Assembly: GCA_964034945.1 (NCBI GenBank)
Contig: OZ035960.1
Location: 29,437,487-29,501,486 of the forward strand
Source of the DNA: Chrysopilus asiliformis
Taxonomy: Eukaryota > Arthropoda > Insecta > Diptera > Rhagionidae
Length of the DNA stretch: 64,000 bases
Direction of reading: 5' to 3'
In this document: positions 22,577 to 34,330 of the stretch, piece after piece
How positions within the stretch are numbered: position 1 is the first letter of the stretch
Layout of the letters: each line of letters opens with the position of its first letter
Notes under the pieces: generated by a model
Told to the model about the DNA's origin: nothing
Database searches by the model: none
The model's input: only the letters and a program-made list of their open reading frames with translations
Position numbers and translations under genes: made by a program

Positions 22577-24197
22577 CACGCAGAGAAAAAAAATAGTTGT
22601 TTTTAACAACTTTTCAATTATTTAGTAATGGCAAATCGTGACTATCACTTTTGTAGTTGATCTTTATTATAAAGAATAGTTGATCGCAATATAAAATTGT
22701 AAATAATTACAATAAAATAGTTCTTGCCAGATTACATTAGTAGTAAAATTTTATTGCATAATAATTACTTTTAATTATTTTATTATAGATTTAATTTAAA
22801 AATAGTTATATTTATTAAAAAACAATTATTTTTTCATTAAGTCTACTGCGAAATAGTAGAAATTCAGACTCAAAATAATTATTTTGTGTTTGAAATTACT
22901 TTAAAATAGTTACTGTGTATTACAAAAGTCGTCATTTTTAACTATTTTCTAATCACTGTTATCACAAATTAGTTAAAATTTTTAGAAAAATAATGATTTT
23001 TCAATTATTTTACCCTGAATTTACTGAAAAACAGAAACTCAACAGAAAAAGAAACAGAATGTGTTGTGCTACAAAAATATTTTATTTCCAGTAAAAATAA
23101 CCTTAACAAGGATTTATCACAAAAGAAAAACTCAAAATCACATTAGCATGAGGATGGCATCACAAGAATCTATATAAAAAGTAGAATGTAAAATGAGAAA
23201 TTTACTAACAAAAAAAATTACCTTCTGTCGTATTTCCGTTTTCGTTATGTTTGGCTTTAATTTTATACGAAATTTATGAAAATGCGTGTGTAGACTTTCC
23301 AATTTGCTCACGCATTTTATACAATCATCTTGGAGATATTTCAAGAATTTCTTATTATTTTCGATTTGTTCGTCTAGTTAAAAAAACTGTATTAGTGCTC
23401 TGTGATTTAAAGCAAATATTATACTTGTTATAGTTTTTATTCAACAAAATAGCATAAAAATGAATAATACCAGTTAGAGAACACTCCGCTTTCAAATGGT
23501 TTGCTTCGCCTGTCTCTTTGTTAGCACAGTTCTTTAAGATTTTATTTTTCTGGAAAGTTGAGGAAGAAACGAATTTTATTTCTAAGTAAAAATGTTGGAA
23601 AAATTTAAAAAATGCAAAAAAATCTTACCGTTGAATATAGGATATAGAGATGATAAATCCCAAGAATCTAACAAGACGAATAGGGGATCCAGTGAAGTTT
23701 GATCCAACACAATAATCGGCGCACCCTCAGCTGCTTCTTGATAATCTGACTGTTCCATTTAATGCACTTGAAAAATTCACAACTTTACCACACGAAAACG
23801 AGGAGCAAAATGACGCGTCAGTAGAAAGTAGCCAATTTTTAATAAATTTGTAATAGATTTTATTACAAATTTGTCATTTTTACTATTATATAATTTTTTT
23901 TATTATTTCAAATCTGAAACCTATCATTATGTAGTTAAAATTAGAGAACTCAACTACAAAACGATAAACAAATAGTACCAAATAGTTATTTGTATTTTAA
24001 CTATTTGTTATAATTAAAATTGATTATTTTGCTGTAAACACCGAAATGAGAGCATTTTAGACATGGTTACTATTTCGCACTATTTCTTGACTATTCTTTA
24101 ACAACTTTAACTATTTTTGGATGTTCATCGAGATTCGTAGAATTATCAACATCAACTACCAAAAATAATAAAATTAACTATTTTTTTTCTCTGAGTG
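22577..24197 (-). mobile_element. CACGCAG-type TA-flanked element carrying a spliced gene
   Basis: TA flanks are at 22575-22576 and 24198-24199. Ends CACGCAGAGAAAAAAAATAG and, inverted, CACTCAGAGAAAAAAAATAG. At 1621 bp it is by far the longest member of this family in the window. Its flanks are the usual ttttaactatt-rich family sequence. Its centre is different and contains the three-exon gene 23143-23758. It could be the partner-coding form of the family or a MITE that picked up a gene. Confidence 0.78.
23143..23758 (-). CDS. Three-exon gene with SAM-like N-terminus inside a transposon
   Basis: Reading the minus strand: exon 1 is 23758-23629 (ATG, starts MEQSDYQEAAEG), with donor GTAAGA. 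Exon 2 is 23373-23222, after acceptor TTTTTTTAACTAG, and ends at AAG with donor GTAATT. Exon 3 is 23169-23143, after acceptor TATATAG, and ends in TAA. Phases match (1, then 0), giving 102 residues. Residues 25-43 include LLDSWDLSSLYPIF, resembling the first helix of SAM-like domains seen in repetitive insect gene families. Residues 44-94 are lysine-rich and coiled-coil-like (KFLKYLQDD, VSKLESLH). An AATAAA signal lies about 60 nt past the stop (23081-23086, minus strand). The rest of a SAM fold is absent, so middle exons may be lost. The gene sits inside the TA-flanked element 22577-24197. Splice structure is seen; function and family are inference. Confidence 0.6.
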
Positions 24198-24354
24198 TAG
24201 GGGGGCGCGAGTACATTTATGGGGGGGCGCGAGACAAAATATTTAAAAAAGTTTATTAATTGACTGAAAGGAAAGTACATACCCATATACAAAACAAAAT
24301 ACATTTCGACATAATATTTAATAATTAACTTATTAACTTACGCTTGGAGCACAA

Positions 24355-24653
24355 TGAACGCGAAACCAGCGCGAAACCAGCGCGAAACCAACGCAACTAC
24401 AACGCTCTGAACTGTCACGCAGTGCAAGTAGTACAAGTGACATAATATAAAGTCATATAAACTTGGAAAAATTACAAGAATGGATAATTTTGAAGCGACA
24501 ATTTGCTTTATTGGTCTTTATCTGCAAACTTTTGCGTTGCGGTTACGTTGTAGCTGCGTTCTATACGTTCACTGTGCTCACTTCAAACAATTTGTGGGAA
24601 CCAAACAGTTTCTGCACCAGTTTCGCGTCGGTTTCGCGTTCATTGTGATTTCA
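24355..24653 (+). mobile_element. TGGAGC-ended MITE, second copy
   Basis: Ends TGGAGCACAATGAACGCGAA and cgcgttcattgtgatttca. Internal acaagtgacataatataaag and the ATG at 24480 (MDNFEATICFIGLYL) match 960-1382. It has the local triplication gcgaaaccagc near the left end. Lies inside the hAT-like element 22543-24933. Confidence 0.75.
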
Positions 24654-24944
24654 GAGTTAAAACAACTTCTCGCGAAACCGCAAAAATGACGCAAGAGCAA
24701 TAAAAAGGCACCCGATTCTTGTTTTGTCAACGCTGAGGATCGGTGTTGCCAAATGTCAATAAATTACTGTTTTCTTGGTAATTTGTGTTTAAAATTAGGG
24801 TAGTAGTGTAGGTTTAGCGCCAAAATACTCAAATTACGTTATTATTGTATACATTTTATTGTATGCAGGGGGGGCGCGATGACAATTTTGATTGAAAATT
24901 GGGCCGCGAATACTGAAAGGTTGAGAAACGCTGTCTTAAAGCAA

Positions 24945-25315
24945 AATATATAGAAAATTTAATATTATTTAAATTTTGTTATATTCATTTTTTTGAAAAA
25001 CGCATAGGTTTCGATAATATAGCAATCGTTACTTTCCCAAACATTGATGGAAAACTACGATTTTCGTAAAACTCATTTACAAAAAACATCAAATGGCTAG
25101 CTCAACGCGTTCTCGAGATATTTAAGATATTGAACATAAAACGGACAGACTGACAGACAGGCTGACAGAGAGACCGACAAACCGACCGACTGACAATCAG
25201 ATGCACGGACATCCTCATAATTTTGCCAAAACGGATGTCGTACTGATCAGAAAGTTTCTATCTGCCCCATTTTCGAGTCGATTTCCGACATAAACAAATA
25301 TAGAGCAGAGGAAAC
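24945..25315 (+). repeat. Dispersed repeat type 4 with GACN microsatellite
   Basis: ctcaacgcgttctcgagat, then acggacagactgacagacag and more GACN units at 25143-25210, then tctgccccattttcgagtcg and aaatatagagcagaggaaa. The same block order recurs near 28.6, 31.6 and 56.4 kb (last inverted). Likely the 5' region of another HINE-like family read from the opposite strand. Confidence 0.55.
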
Positions 25316-25739
25316 GAAAAATTAAATAAAAAAACAACAACTTTGTCGTTAATGACCGCGAAGATTTTAATTTTTATTGTTTACAGATAATTATATGAGT
25401 TAAGAAAAGCATTTAATTTTTGTATGGGTTTGTTTGCCCAAAAATTAAAATCAAAGTTGGGTTTTGAAACTTCAGAGCACGAATTTAGAAAGGAAAACGT
25501 AAATTTTTCGCGTACTTGGTCTTAAATTTGAGACCTTATGTCAATTTAATGTTTTTTTTTTATCAGGTCGTTCACTTCTAATAAGTATATTTATCTTTCT
25601 TTTACCAACGAAAAATCACCATTTACCCATTTAAGTTAATTTTTAAAACCATATTAATTTAGGTGTGATAGCGTCCTTAGAAAATGTATGGAAGTTAAAA
25701 ATATTCCTGGGGTACTTTATGGACAGCCCCCTTAGCCTT

Positions 25740-26139
25740 AGGGACGTCCATTGTGGTCATAAAACCAGCTTCTCGGTTTATCGCTTTCCAACCACCGGTT
25801 TACACTGGATAAAAATTAACGCGTGTATGAATTGTCGCGTCCATAGTGAACCGGCTTCTCGCTTTCATAAGAATCAGCCGGCCTTTACCATCTTTTACCG
25901 GAATCAATTTTTATTTCTTGCCGGTAACCAGCTACAAGCCTGTTTTGACAGTTGTTAGTTGTCATCGTTAGTTGACCTTGTGAACATTTTGTGAAAGTCA
26001 AATCGTATCTGCGGTACAGGCGAGAGATTCACTATGACCATCACCTGCTAGAATCACGCTGGTTATAAGTACCAGCGTAAATCTCGCCGGAAAGCTGGTG
26101 CGCGAGAAAGCGAGAAGCTGGTTCACTATAGACGTACCT
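25740..26139. mobile_element. MITE with GGGACGTCCA / TAGACGTACC ends
   Basis: Imperfect inverted repeats of about 45 bp share accagcttctcg and cgctttctcgc blocks. An internal copy (gtccatagtgaaccggcttc) lies near 25850. Flanked by TTA-like trinucleotides, not exact. Rich in ccggc/gccgg words. No product recognisable in its frames. Confidence 0.6.
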
Positions 26140-26506
26140 TTATGTACGCGGCAGAGAAAACCGGCGAGAATTTGAGAAAAATCTCGCTAGAGACGTTTAG
26201 ACACCAATGTAGAGCTCTATCGTAGAGCTCTACAAAACTTCTACACGACATATTTCAAGCATATTTTAGACATATTTTAGTTTTCTACCTTGTAAACACT
26301 GTTGGGCGAGAATTCTACGTTTCAACGTGTTGTGGCAAAATACCAATTGCGCTAAATTCACTCGGTACAGTTTTCTTATTCATTGTAGTATTCTGATGAC
26401 TGTTGGCTATTTAGTAATCGTTTGTGATTTCGGTTCAATTTTTAGAGAAAAGGTAGAAATATTAATAAAAAAAGGACTTAAATTTCACTGGTAAATTGTA
26501 GAATGT

Positions 26507-26571
26507 TACAAACGATATACTAAATCTAATATACTTCTATATGATATATCATATATAGTATAATTTTGGGA
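26507..26571 (-). repeat. HINE type 1 5' end fragment
   Basis: gttacaaacgatatactaaa, then tctaatatacttctatatga and tatatagtata: the inverted 5' terminal region of a type 1 HINE without its body. Confidence 0.6.
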
Positions 26572-28400
26572 AAATCTGCAATATACCAATAATAATGTCC
26601 ATAAAATCGAAATAATCAAATCTCAGTACAACTACGCCAAATACCTAATCATAAAATTAAAAAATAATAGAAATGAAAAATTTAAATAAATCCAAATTGT
26701 ACATTAATACAATTTTCTAATACAAGGAAGGTCATTTAGAAACGTGATATCCACCCACTTTGAACTCAACGTATTAAAACGTCATTTCCACACATAATCA
26801 ATGCTGATGATGATGACTATGGTGGGCAAATACGGGAACATTACACTATAGTAGATTCAGTCCGACAATAAATTTCGTTTACACACATATTTATATGCAT
26901 ACTCGGCCAAAAATCCAATGCGATATATTGGATCACTTGACCACCTCCCCAGCCACCCACCCTCATCCAATAATCATAGCAAATGAGATATGGCGAGTCA
27001 CATTACCATTAGAATTAGCACTCGAAATGCAATTTCGCAAAGTGTGACATCCAATTTAGTCGTCCACAATTGAAATTAATGCACATAAGCCATTAGAGCG
27101 ATATATGATACGTCACGATATATACGAGTTTGGAATGAATTTACACATACGTAAACGTAGACACCGTGGATTATCCAACGCATATGACTAGAATTATAGA
27201 ATTTATCGCGAACTTTTGGATGATGATCAGCTAACTAGCGGACCGGATCGGACTACCTATAGACGCGTGAATAGTCGCCATATAACTAATAGTAGATTGA
27301 AATCTATGGTGGCTGCAGTTGATGGACACTTTTAGCATTTGTTCAACGCTGAGAGGATATGCCCAATATCAAATGCAATGTGTGTATGATTAATTGAATC
27401 ATCCATAAGTGCATCACGGGACACACAAAACCAGTCTAGAGTGCACTATGCACACTATGCAGATTCGTGACTAGGATACGGACCTAAATTCGCGAATGGA
27501 CGCAGCCCACCAGCTCCCAAAACACCAAATAGAATATCACAGGCCCGTTAATACAAACGTTGCATCCACTTAAAGTCTATATGTTCATCGCTGATGCTAT
27601 TTGCTGTCTCGGAATGATTATGTTATGGCCACGGTTTGCCCGAGTTTGCACACAAAAGTGATGTTTACCACACCTGAGGCACAGTGAAATTCAAATGTAA
27701 CCATATTGGATGGACGGAATGGTGGTGGTAACTCAATGATTTGCCTTAATTCAACTACGTGTAAATCTAGGAAAATTGCCACGAAATTATAGAAATTGCA
27801 AAATGAATTTTGATAACTAACTAATATCCTAATCTGTATCAGACTCTGTCCAACCTAATCGCATCAGTAATTCATAGGTTTGTTAAAATTAGTCCACGTG
27901 CGAATGAATGTGTATTAGAATGATATTTCTGTCATATGGCTATTAGAGAGTTAAATATATATTTAACTTGCATCGCATACGAATATATCATTGACAGATA
28001 ATAACGTCCGTGTCCGCCGTTTTAGTTATTTGCCCGGCATACAGAGAATGCTAAATGTCTAATATTCAACGTTGTGATATCTTGTGGTCAGTTATGCTAT
28101 TTTAGCCATTGAGTGTAGCTGGTCTATGGCAAAGTGGTCAACTCTGTGTAAATCCTCGTATAGCACATCCGTCATAATTTAAGCCAATTGTTTCTGAATT
28201 TGATTGTGGCAATTGAATCCGTCGCACGTCGGAAGATCTGCGGCAAAACAGAGCAGACACTCAATATTTATCTACCGGCTGGCTGATACTCAATTTTATA
28301 GTAGATGTTTTTATGCTACCGTGAAGATATTTTGCGAATAGGTACACAATTTAGAGGGGACATATATAGTAGAATCCATACTGAGAGTTAAAAATTAATT
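26572..28400. other. Repeat-poor unique DNA, candidate regulatory region
   Basis: I recognise no transposon piece and no exon in about 1.8 kb, unusual for this window. Base composition is more balanced and there are many TAAT-type and short palindromic words. If the Drgx-like gene is transcribed from beyond this point, the region is intronic. Regulatory function is inference and needs cross-species alignment. Confidence 0.35.
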
Positions 28401-28940
28401 TTTTTTAATATATCGCGGTTTAAAAGACCGCCACCGGTTCCTATATAGAATTTTTAAGAAGGCAGGTTGATGAAGAAGGATTTTTACTAGACGTTGCATC
28501 CCGGACCGCTCAGCCATCTTCCTCTCGCGAGTCGGCCTTCAGCGTCTATGTCCCCGTCGGCCATCTCAAGTGATTTAAGATTTAAGATACGCAAAGATAC
28601 GTCAACGCGCTCTCAAGTGATTTAAGATACGTAAAACGGACAGACAAATGCGAAGGCATCCTCAAAATTTTGTCTGAAATTGATTTCGTTCTAATCAAAA
28701 AGTCTCTATCTGCCCCTGTTCTCGAGTCGGTTTCCATCACGAATACAATACTTTCTCTCTATAGCAGAGGAAAGTAAAAATATATAAATATCAAGGGGAA
28801 AATATATTTCCTCTAATTTTCTGTAATTTTTCTTTATTTTAGATTAAGTTAGACATAAATTTAACCTATTTTCATGTCCTGTCAAAAAAAAACAGTATTT
28901 TTCAAGGCATTTCTAATTTCTTGGACAAAAATATTCAAAA

Positions 28941-29475
28941 ATATCAGTTGTGGTCAACACAAAACTTTCTTCTACAAAATCTACGACCCTGCGCAATTTA
29001 CGCTAGAGCCCTGTCGCGTTGTCAACCTAAGACGACCTCCCAATAAATTCTTGGTTTATTCAAAAATATCAAAAACATACAAAATTTGAGATAACTTGAG
29101 AACGGTAAAAGATATTAATTTACGGTAAATGGCAAAAATGTAAAAAATGTTAACATCTCCAATTCTTCCTTAAATTAATTTGTCGAAAAACCGTTAGTTT
29201 GCAAGTAATTTGCAAAAATATATTTTTTTAAATTTTAATCTAAATATCTCAATAACGATAAAAGATAACGGATAACGGTAAGAAACAAAATTGTGCAGAA
29301 TGCCATTCTCATTAATTCACTTCATACATTCAGTCAGCAAAAACCCGTTAGTTTTCGAGATAATCGCAAAAAACTGTTTTTTTTAAATAACGGTTTATCT
29401 CGATAACAGGTTGAGATATCGAGTTATAGCTAAAGACAAAAGTGTGGGAAATTTTATTTTCTCCAAGTTTTGTCA
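28941..29475 (+). repeat. 535-bp dispersed repeat, copy A
   Basis: Starts atatcagttgtggtcaacac, carries ctacgaccctg, gagccctgtcgcgttgtcaa and repeated degenerate aacggtaaaagata units, and ends ctccaagttttgtca. Same length as copy B (30838-31372) and nearly identical. Body of the type 4 repeat. Confidence 0.85.
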
Positions 29476-30837
29476 AGGTGCTAGGATGGTGAAACCTAAG
29501 TAAAATTTGCTTAAAAGTTAGTACTATTAACCATGCAAAAGCTTGTTACTGTAGATATTTTCTAAATATCAAAAATACTAACACAAAATATCAGAATAAC
29601 TTTAAAACGTCATTTCCCAAAATTTACAATTTTTGAGTTGTGACAGTCTTCCTCCGAAGTAGCGATATTATCCCATATCATAAAAAATCTATAAATTGAT
29701 ATCGTTGAACAGCTTCCTACACTAACAAGAATTGACTTTCCAAAAGAATTATCTGAATCACATGTAAACTCTTGTGTTATACATAAAAGCGCCATTAAAA
29801 TTGGTTTCACATTCTGAGTCTTTGTAGATTGCAGTTATTTTCAATTTTTAATGTTTTCAAATGCTTTTCACTTCTTCAGGCACTAAAAAATGGGTTTTTC
29901 AGTATTTAGAATAGTTATAAAAATGGTGAATACTATATGGAGAATTCACTATATTTGATGTTAACTATATACCAATCGTGCAGTGTATTTTAAAAATTTA
30001 AAGAAAAAATTGACAAAACAATGAAGAGTCGTTTGAAAGATTTTTATAATATTTAGTTATGGAGATATTGTAAAACTAATCCATTCTCTACTAAAGACTT
30101 GTTTTATTAAAAACTAAAAAATCAATTTGTGTTCAGGAAAATTTCTACTCATAATCCAAAATTCTTATAATCTAATGCCTGAATATAGAAGTCCATTTAC
30201 ATCAGCTAATTGCTTTGTTACTAATTTAAGTGAAAAGCCCTTTTTGTAATTTCCATTTAGTCAACAAGTTTAATTTGTTAAAACAGCCATTTTCTACACC
30301 TGATACACGAAATTGTTTATCACTTGCGCTGCTGAGTTTTCCATGGAACTAGCATAAAACTCACACAAAATTCATGGACAACGATTCTGCGAGAAAATTT
30401 TCCTTCTGCAAAGTATTACATTGGTAGACTCCAATTTAATAAGTAAAAACCACAACCACAATGGGGAAAAAGGGTTTTTCCTGTCGCTAGGAAAATGATA
30501 CCGAAGGATATGTCTATATGACTGTCGCAGCAATAAATTTCCATTTGAAAATGTAATTTATATGACTGGTTTATTGTACCGAAAAATAAATTGTACAAAT
30601 TGTAATTAATTTTGTGAAAAATTCTACCATTTTGTAATTTTCGTAATTGCGAAAGTTCTTCTATTCATCCTACGTGTATTTGAAATGATTTTATTTCGAA
30701 GTTTTTAAAACAATTTTTAATTTTTTAAACTGAAAATTTTTCAAAACGATAAATAAAGCTTGTTTTATTGAGTTATTAGAATACTATTATATATACTCTA
30801 AAACTGATACGTCTAAGATATGAAAAATTGTAAAAAA
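29476..30837. other. Unique AT-rich DNA between two repeat copies
   Basis: No exon, RNA gene or complete element recognised. Short frames are not supported by splice sites or familiar motifs. Confidence 0.3.
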
Positions 30838-31735
30838 ATATCAGTTGTGGTCAACACAAAACTTTCTTCTACAAAATCTACGACCCTGTGCAATTTACGC
30901 TAGAGCCCTGTCGCGTTGTCAACCTAAGACAACCTCCCAAAAAATTGTTGGTTCATCCAAAAATATCAAAAACGTACAAAATTTGAGATAACTTGAGAAC
31001 GGTAAAAGATATCAATTTACGGTAAATGGCAAAAATATAGAAAATGTTAACATCTTTAATTATTCTTTTAACTGATTTGTCGAAAAACCGTTAGTTTGCG
31101 AATTATTCGCAAAAATATGATTTGTACCTATTAATGAAAATATCTCAATAACGGTAAAAGATAACGGATAACGGTAAGAAACAAAATTGTGCAGAATGCC
31201 ATTCTCATTAATTCACTTCATACATTCAGTCAGCAAAAACCCGTTAGTTTTCGAGATAATCGCAAAAAACTGTTTTTTTGGAAATAACGGTTTATCTCGA
31301 TAACAGGTTGAGATATCGAATTATAGCTAAAGACAAAAGTGTGGGAAATTTTATTTTCTCCAAGTTTTGTCATACTTAAGGCCACTAAAAAACCCGTAGT
31401 TTGGGAGTAAATCGAGAAAAACGAAATTGCGATTTTTGAAAAACCGCCATTTTGGATACTTCCGGTTAACGGATTTCCACCAAAAGTTGATAGGATCGTC
31501 CCATTTCAGGACCCAACATGCCTATAAAATTTCATGGCGCTAGCTCTATTAGTTTTTGAGAAATCTTGTACACAGACTGACAGACTGACAGACAGACTGA
31601 CAGACAGACTGACAGACAGAAAGACATTTTTTAAATATGACTCCAATCGACTCAGGAGTGATCGGGAAATGTTTTTAGGCAAAATTAAGAGGTCGAAATT
31701 TTTCATGAATACAATACTTTATTATACTCCGTAGA
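30838..31735 (+). repeat. Dispersed repeat type 4, copy B, with its microsatellite end
   Basis: 30838-31372 matches copy A. It continues through tacttccggttaacggattt and tttcatggcgctagctctat to a gactgacagacagactgaca tract (31573-31622). The end is aattaagaggtcgaaatttt and atacaatactttattatact. Continuity shows that the duplicated block and the GTCY-type microsatellite belong to one element. Opposite-strand relatives are at 56.34-56.96 kb. Confidence 0.7.
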
Positions 31736-32289
31736 AGAAAGTAAATATATATTAGTTAGACCCAGGTGACCGATTTTGGAATTTTTGTACAGTGTTCAAA
31801 TGTACCACACAATTTTCGCTTGTAAAGTTTCAGATTATTTGTGGGCACACTTATTATTACGTACCATATGGTACGTTATGGTACGGATTATTTTGAAAGT
31901 AATTATTTAATAATTTTAATGCGATGTCACAAGTCTTCAAAGTCGAATTTCAGCGTGGTACGATTGTAAAATAATTACGGAACACATTTGGTACGTACCA
32001 ATGCATTTATCAATTAAATTTTTGGCAATTGATACGAAAAAAAAACATTTATTGCTAACAATTTAGTAAGTCGTGACTAAATTTAGTCAGTCGTAGCTAA
32101 ATTATCACAAGTGTAATACAAGTGTAACACACGTTTTCCATTTATATGACAAAAACGTTTTCCATTTGTATGCAGGTCGGGGTGGTTGGATTTTGCCCAT
32201 TTAAAACCTTGATGTAATTGTTTTTTATCCGGTGACAAACTTTTGATCAAATACAGTATACTCTTAGATTTCATATAGGGTATAAAAAT

Positions 32290-32470
32290 TATACAAAAGA
32301 ATAGTGCGAAAAGTAGTGGGGCAAATGATTCAAAAAGTAGTAGGAAAACTACTAGGAAAAGTAGTAGGAAATATGCTATGAAAAGTAGTTGGAAAAATGT
32401 AAGGAAAGTAGTTGGGAAAATGATTGGAAAAGTAGTAGGAAAAATACTAGGAAAAGTAGTAGGAAGCATA
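32290..32470 (+). repeat. Degenerate aaaagtagtagg minisatellite
   Basis: About 12 imperfect units of aaaagtagtagg / aaaatactagg at 11-13 bp spacing. Open on both strands because of its composition; not a gene. Confidence 0.85.
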
Positions 32471-32839
32471 AGAAATGCTAAACTTGCCAGGGGTCAATCG
32501 TCAAATACTCTATATGAAGATAGACAAAATTTTTATTTAAAAAAATCCATTTGTGTGAGACAGGGTCAACGGTCCGTTTGGATTTTGATACATACAACAG
32601 TCATTTAAATTCACATTCTAGTCACATTTCGTTTATATAAATTTTTCGATACGCTGCACCGTTCTTGAGAAAATTGGAAAAAAGTATTCCATTTTATTAG
32701 AATATTATTCTAAACACATTTTACCTCAATAGGTTTTTCAATACGAGTAACCGTTTTCGAGAAAATTGTGAAAAACTGGTTCGTTTGTATGTGGTGGAGG
32801 AGGGAAGAAATGGTCCGATTTTGCTCGATCCAGGACTTA

Positions 32840-33966
32840 AAGCTGATTTACAATGCAGCAGCAACGCCAACAACAACAGCAACGCCGACGCAAAGAGCGA
32901 CGACAAAAAGAGAAATGCTGTCGGATGAATTACCATTAAGCAGCAACAGCAACAGTAAAAATTGACATTTCTGAATTGTTGAACTAAACTTTCTTCCCAT
33001 GATTATCTAAATTAAATTTTTATTAAATAAATAGCAATCTTAACCATATTTTGAAACTTACTTTTAAACACGAAATTCGTTTCCACAATTAAACTTTGTT
33101 GTCAATCACTTGTATACATAACCAACAAAAACCAGCTGTCAACGTTGCTGCTTAGCGTTACTGCTTAAGTAGGCTACACATCTATCAGTTTTCCATCAGT
33201 TTTTGGGAAACTGATGGGAAACTGATTGGTGTGAACGTAAAATCAGACAACTGATGGGCAACTACGAAAAAATTCGTGGGCAAATCAGTTTTTTTTAAAC
33301 GGATGGCCAACTGATTGGTGTGAACGTTCGCGTCAGTCGCGTCAATCGTACCGCATTAGAACAGAACCAAATTTAATTTTGTGATGTTAATGCAATAACG
33401 ATGCATAAACACGCTCTGTCTCGATTATGCACCCGCATTTTTTTAAAATCTGCAATCAAAATGAATGGATACTTTTCACAAAAAACTCTCACTTGCAACT
33501 GATAGATGTGAACGCATAACTAGATGTAAAAAACTTATGGAAAACTGACAACTACCGTAACAGTCGCGACTGATCGAAAACTGATAGATGTGTAGCCTAC
33601 TTTAGCGTTGTTGCTCAAAGAACCATGCAGGAAATAGCGTTTTTCTGCCATGATTTCTGTGAAAAATCACGAGAAAGTTCGTTAACCCCTCACGATCCCC
33701 CTGCAATTCGGTGGCTCTTGGAGCCATATATGGATGAAACTAGAGACTGTGCCCTTTCCAAAAAGTACTCAACCAAAGTGAAAACTACACGGGTTCAAAA
33801 GTTAGTTTAGAGGGGCAAAATTGTGCATCGTTCTTTAAGATTAGAAATGAATCGGCAGCAAAATATCTCTCTGAAAATCTGACGTCACAGAGTCGATTCT
33901 CGACCAATCAAAGCACTTTCTCCGTGACGTTGCTGTTGCTGTTGCTGCTACATTGTAAATCAGTTT
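32840..33966. mobile_element. TTA-flanked element with CAGCAACG-rich arms
   Basis: TTA at 32837-32839 and 33967-33969. Ends AAGCTGATTTACAATG and CATTGTAAATCAGTTT (15 of 16 pair). The arms continue as cagcagcaacgccaac / gttgctgttgctgctac. It contains the inserted MITE 33168-33602. The small frame at 33625 has no recognisable domain. Confidence 0.78.
33168..33602. mobile_element. TTA-flanked MITE with AGTAGGCTACACATC ends
   Basis: TTA at 33165-33167 and 33603-33605. Ends AGTAGGCTACACATCTATCA, mirrored exactly at the right. Subterminal words ctgatgggaaactgat and gtgtgaacg repeat within. Fits PIF/Harbinger-like targeting. Nested in 32840-33966. Confidence 0.88.
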
Positions 33967-33969
33967 TTA

Positions 33970-34121
33970 AGCCCAAATCAGATTAAGAATTGCAATCACG
34001 ATTACGATTGAAGCTTCTCGACCAATGAGATCAAAGCTTTCATTTCCATATCGTTGAAAGCTTTGATCTCATTGGTCGATCAGTTTCACTCGTAATCGCA
34101 ATTGTTAGCCTGAATTGGGCT
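33970..34121. mobile_element. 152-bp TTA-flanked MITE with internal hairpin
   Basis: Shares its left TTA (33967-33969) with the preceding element; right TTA at 34122-34124. Ends AGCCCAAATCAG / CTGAATTGGGCT. Inside is a strong hairpin: ccaatgagatcaaagcttt (34020-34040) pairs with aaagctttgatctcattgg (34057-34077). Confidence 0.85.
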
Positions 34122-34330
34122 TTAGCCTTGTTTATTTACTAGAAGCGCAAGCGTAGACACGCAATTTCAAGTCTCCATCTCAATCCTTTCGAAACTTATG
34201 GTGTTCACTGACGGACATGCGGAAATCAAATTTCTTTTATCATCCCTAACACCCTGGTGTAGTTTTTTTTGTGTCCGTTGATTGGTCCGATGCGTTACAA
34301 ACGGTATACTAAATCTAATATAAAAATAGT

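Larger units (their letters stand above)
22543..24933. mobile_element. hAT-like element hosting two other elements
   Basis: Perfect 8-bp duplication TCTTAAAG at 22535-22542 and 24934-24941. Ends CAGCGATTCTCAACCT and AGGTTGAGAAACGCTG, with a following gggcgcg block on each side. They resemble the CAGTGGTTCTCAACC ends of Charlie-type hATs. Inserted inside are the TA-flanked element 22577-24197 and the MITE 24355-24653; without them about 470 bp remain, with no transposase. Confidence 0.88.
32483..34330 (-). mobile_element. HINE-like element type 1 split by TTA-targeting elements
   Basis: The left part 32483-32839 has the 3' features ttgccaggggtcaatcgtca and actctatatg plus ccatttgtgtgagacagg. 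The right part 34122-34330 has caagtctccatctcaatcct, a minimal GTCY remnant, catccctaacaccctggtgt and gcgttacaaacggtatacta. The two halves join at the HINE word ACTTAGCC, interrupted exactly at its TTA by the elements 32840-33966 and 33970-34121. Confidence 0.75.

Noticed and set aside
32083..32469. 128-codon minus-strand frame (FPTTFPIIFPTTF repeats)
   Set aside because: Translation of the degenerate aaaagtagtagg minisatellite.
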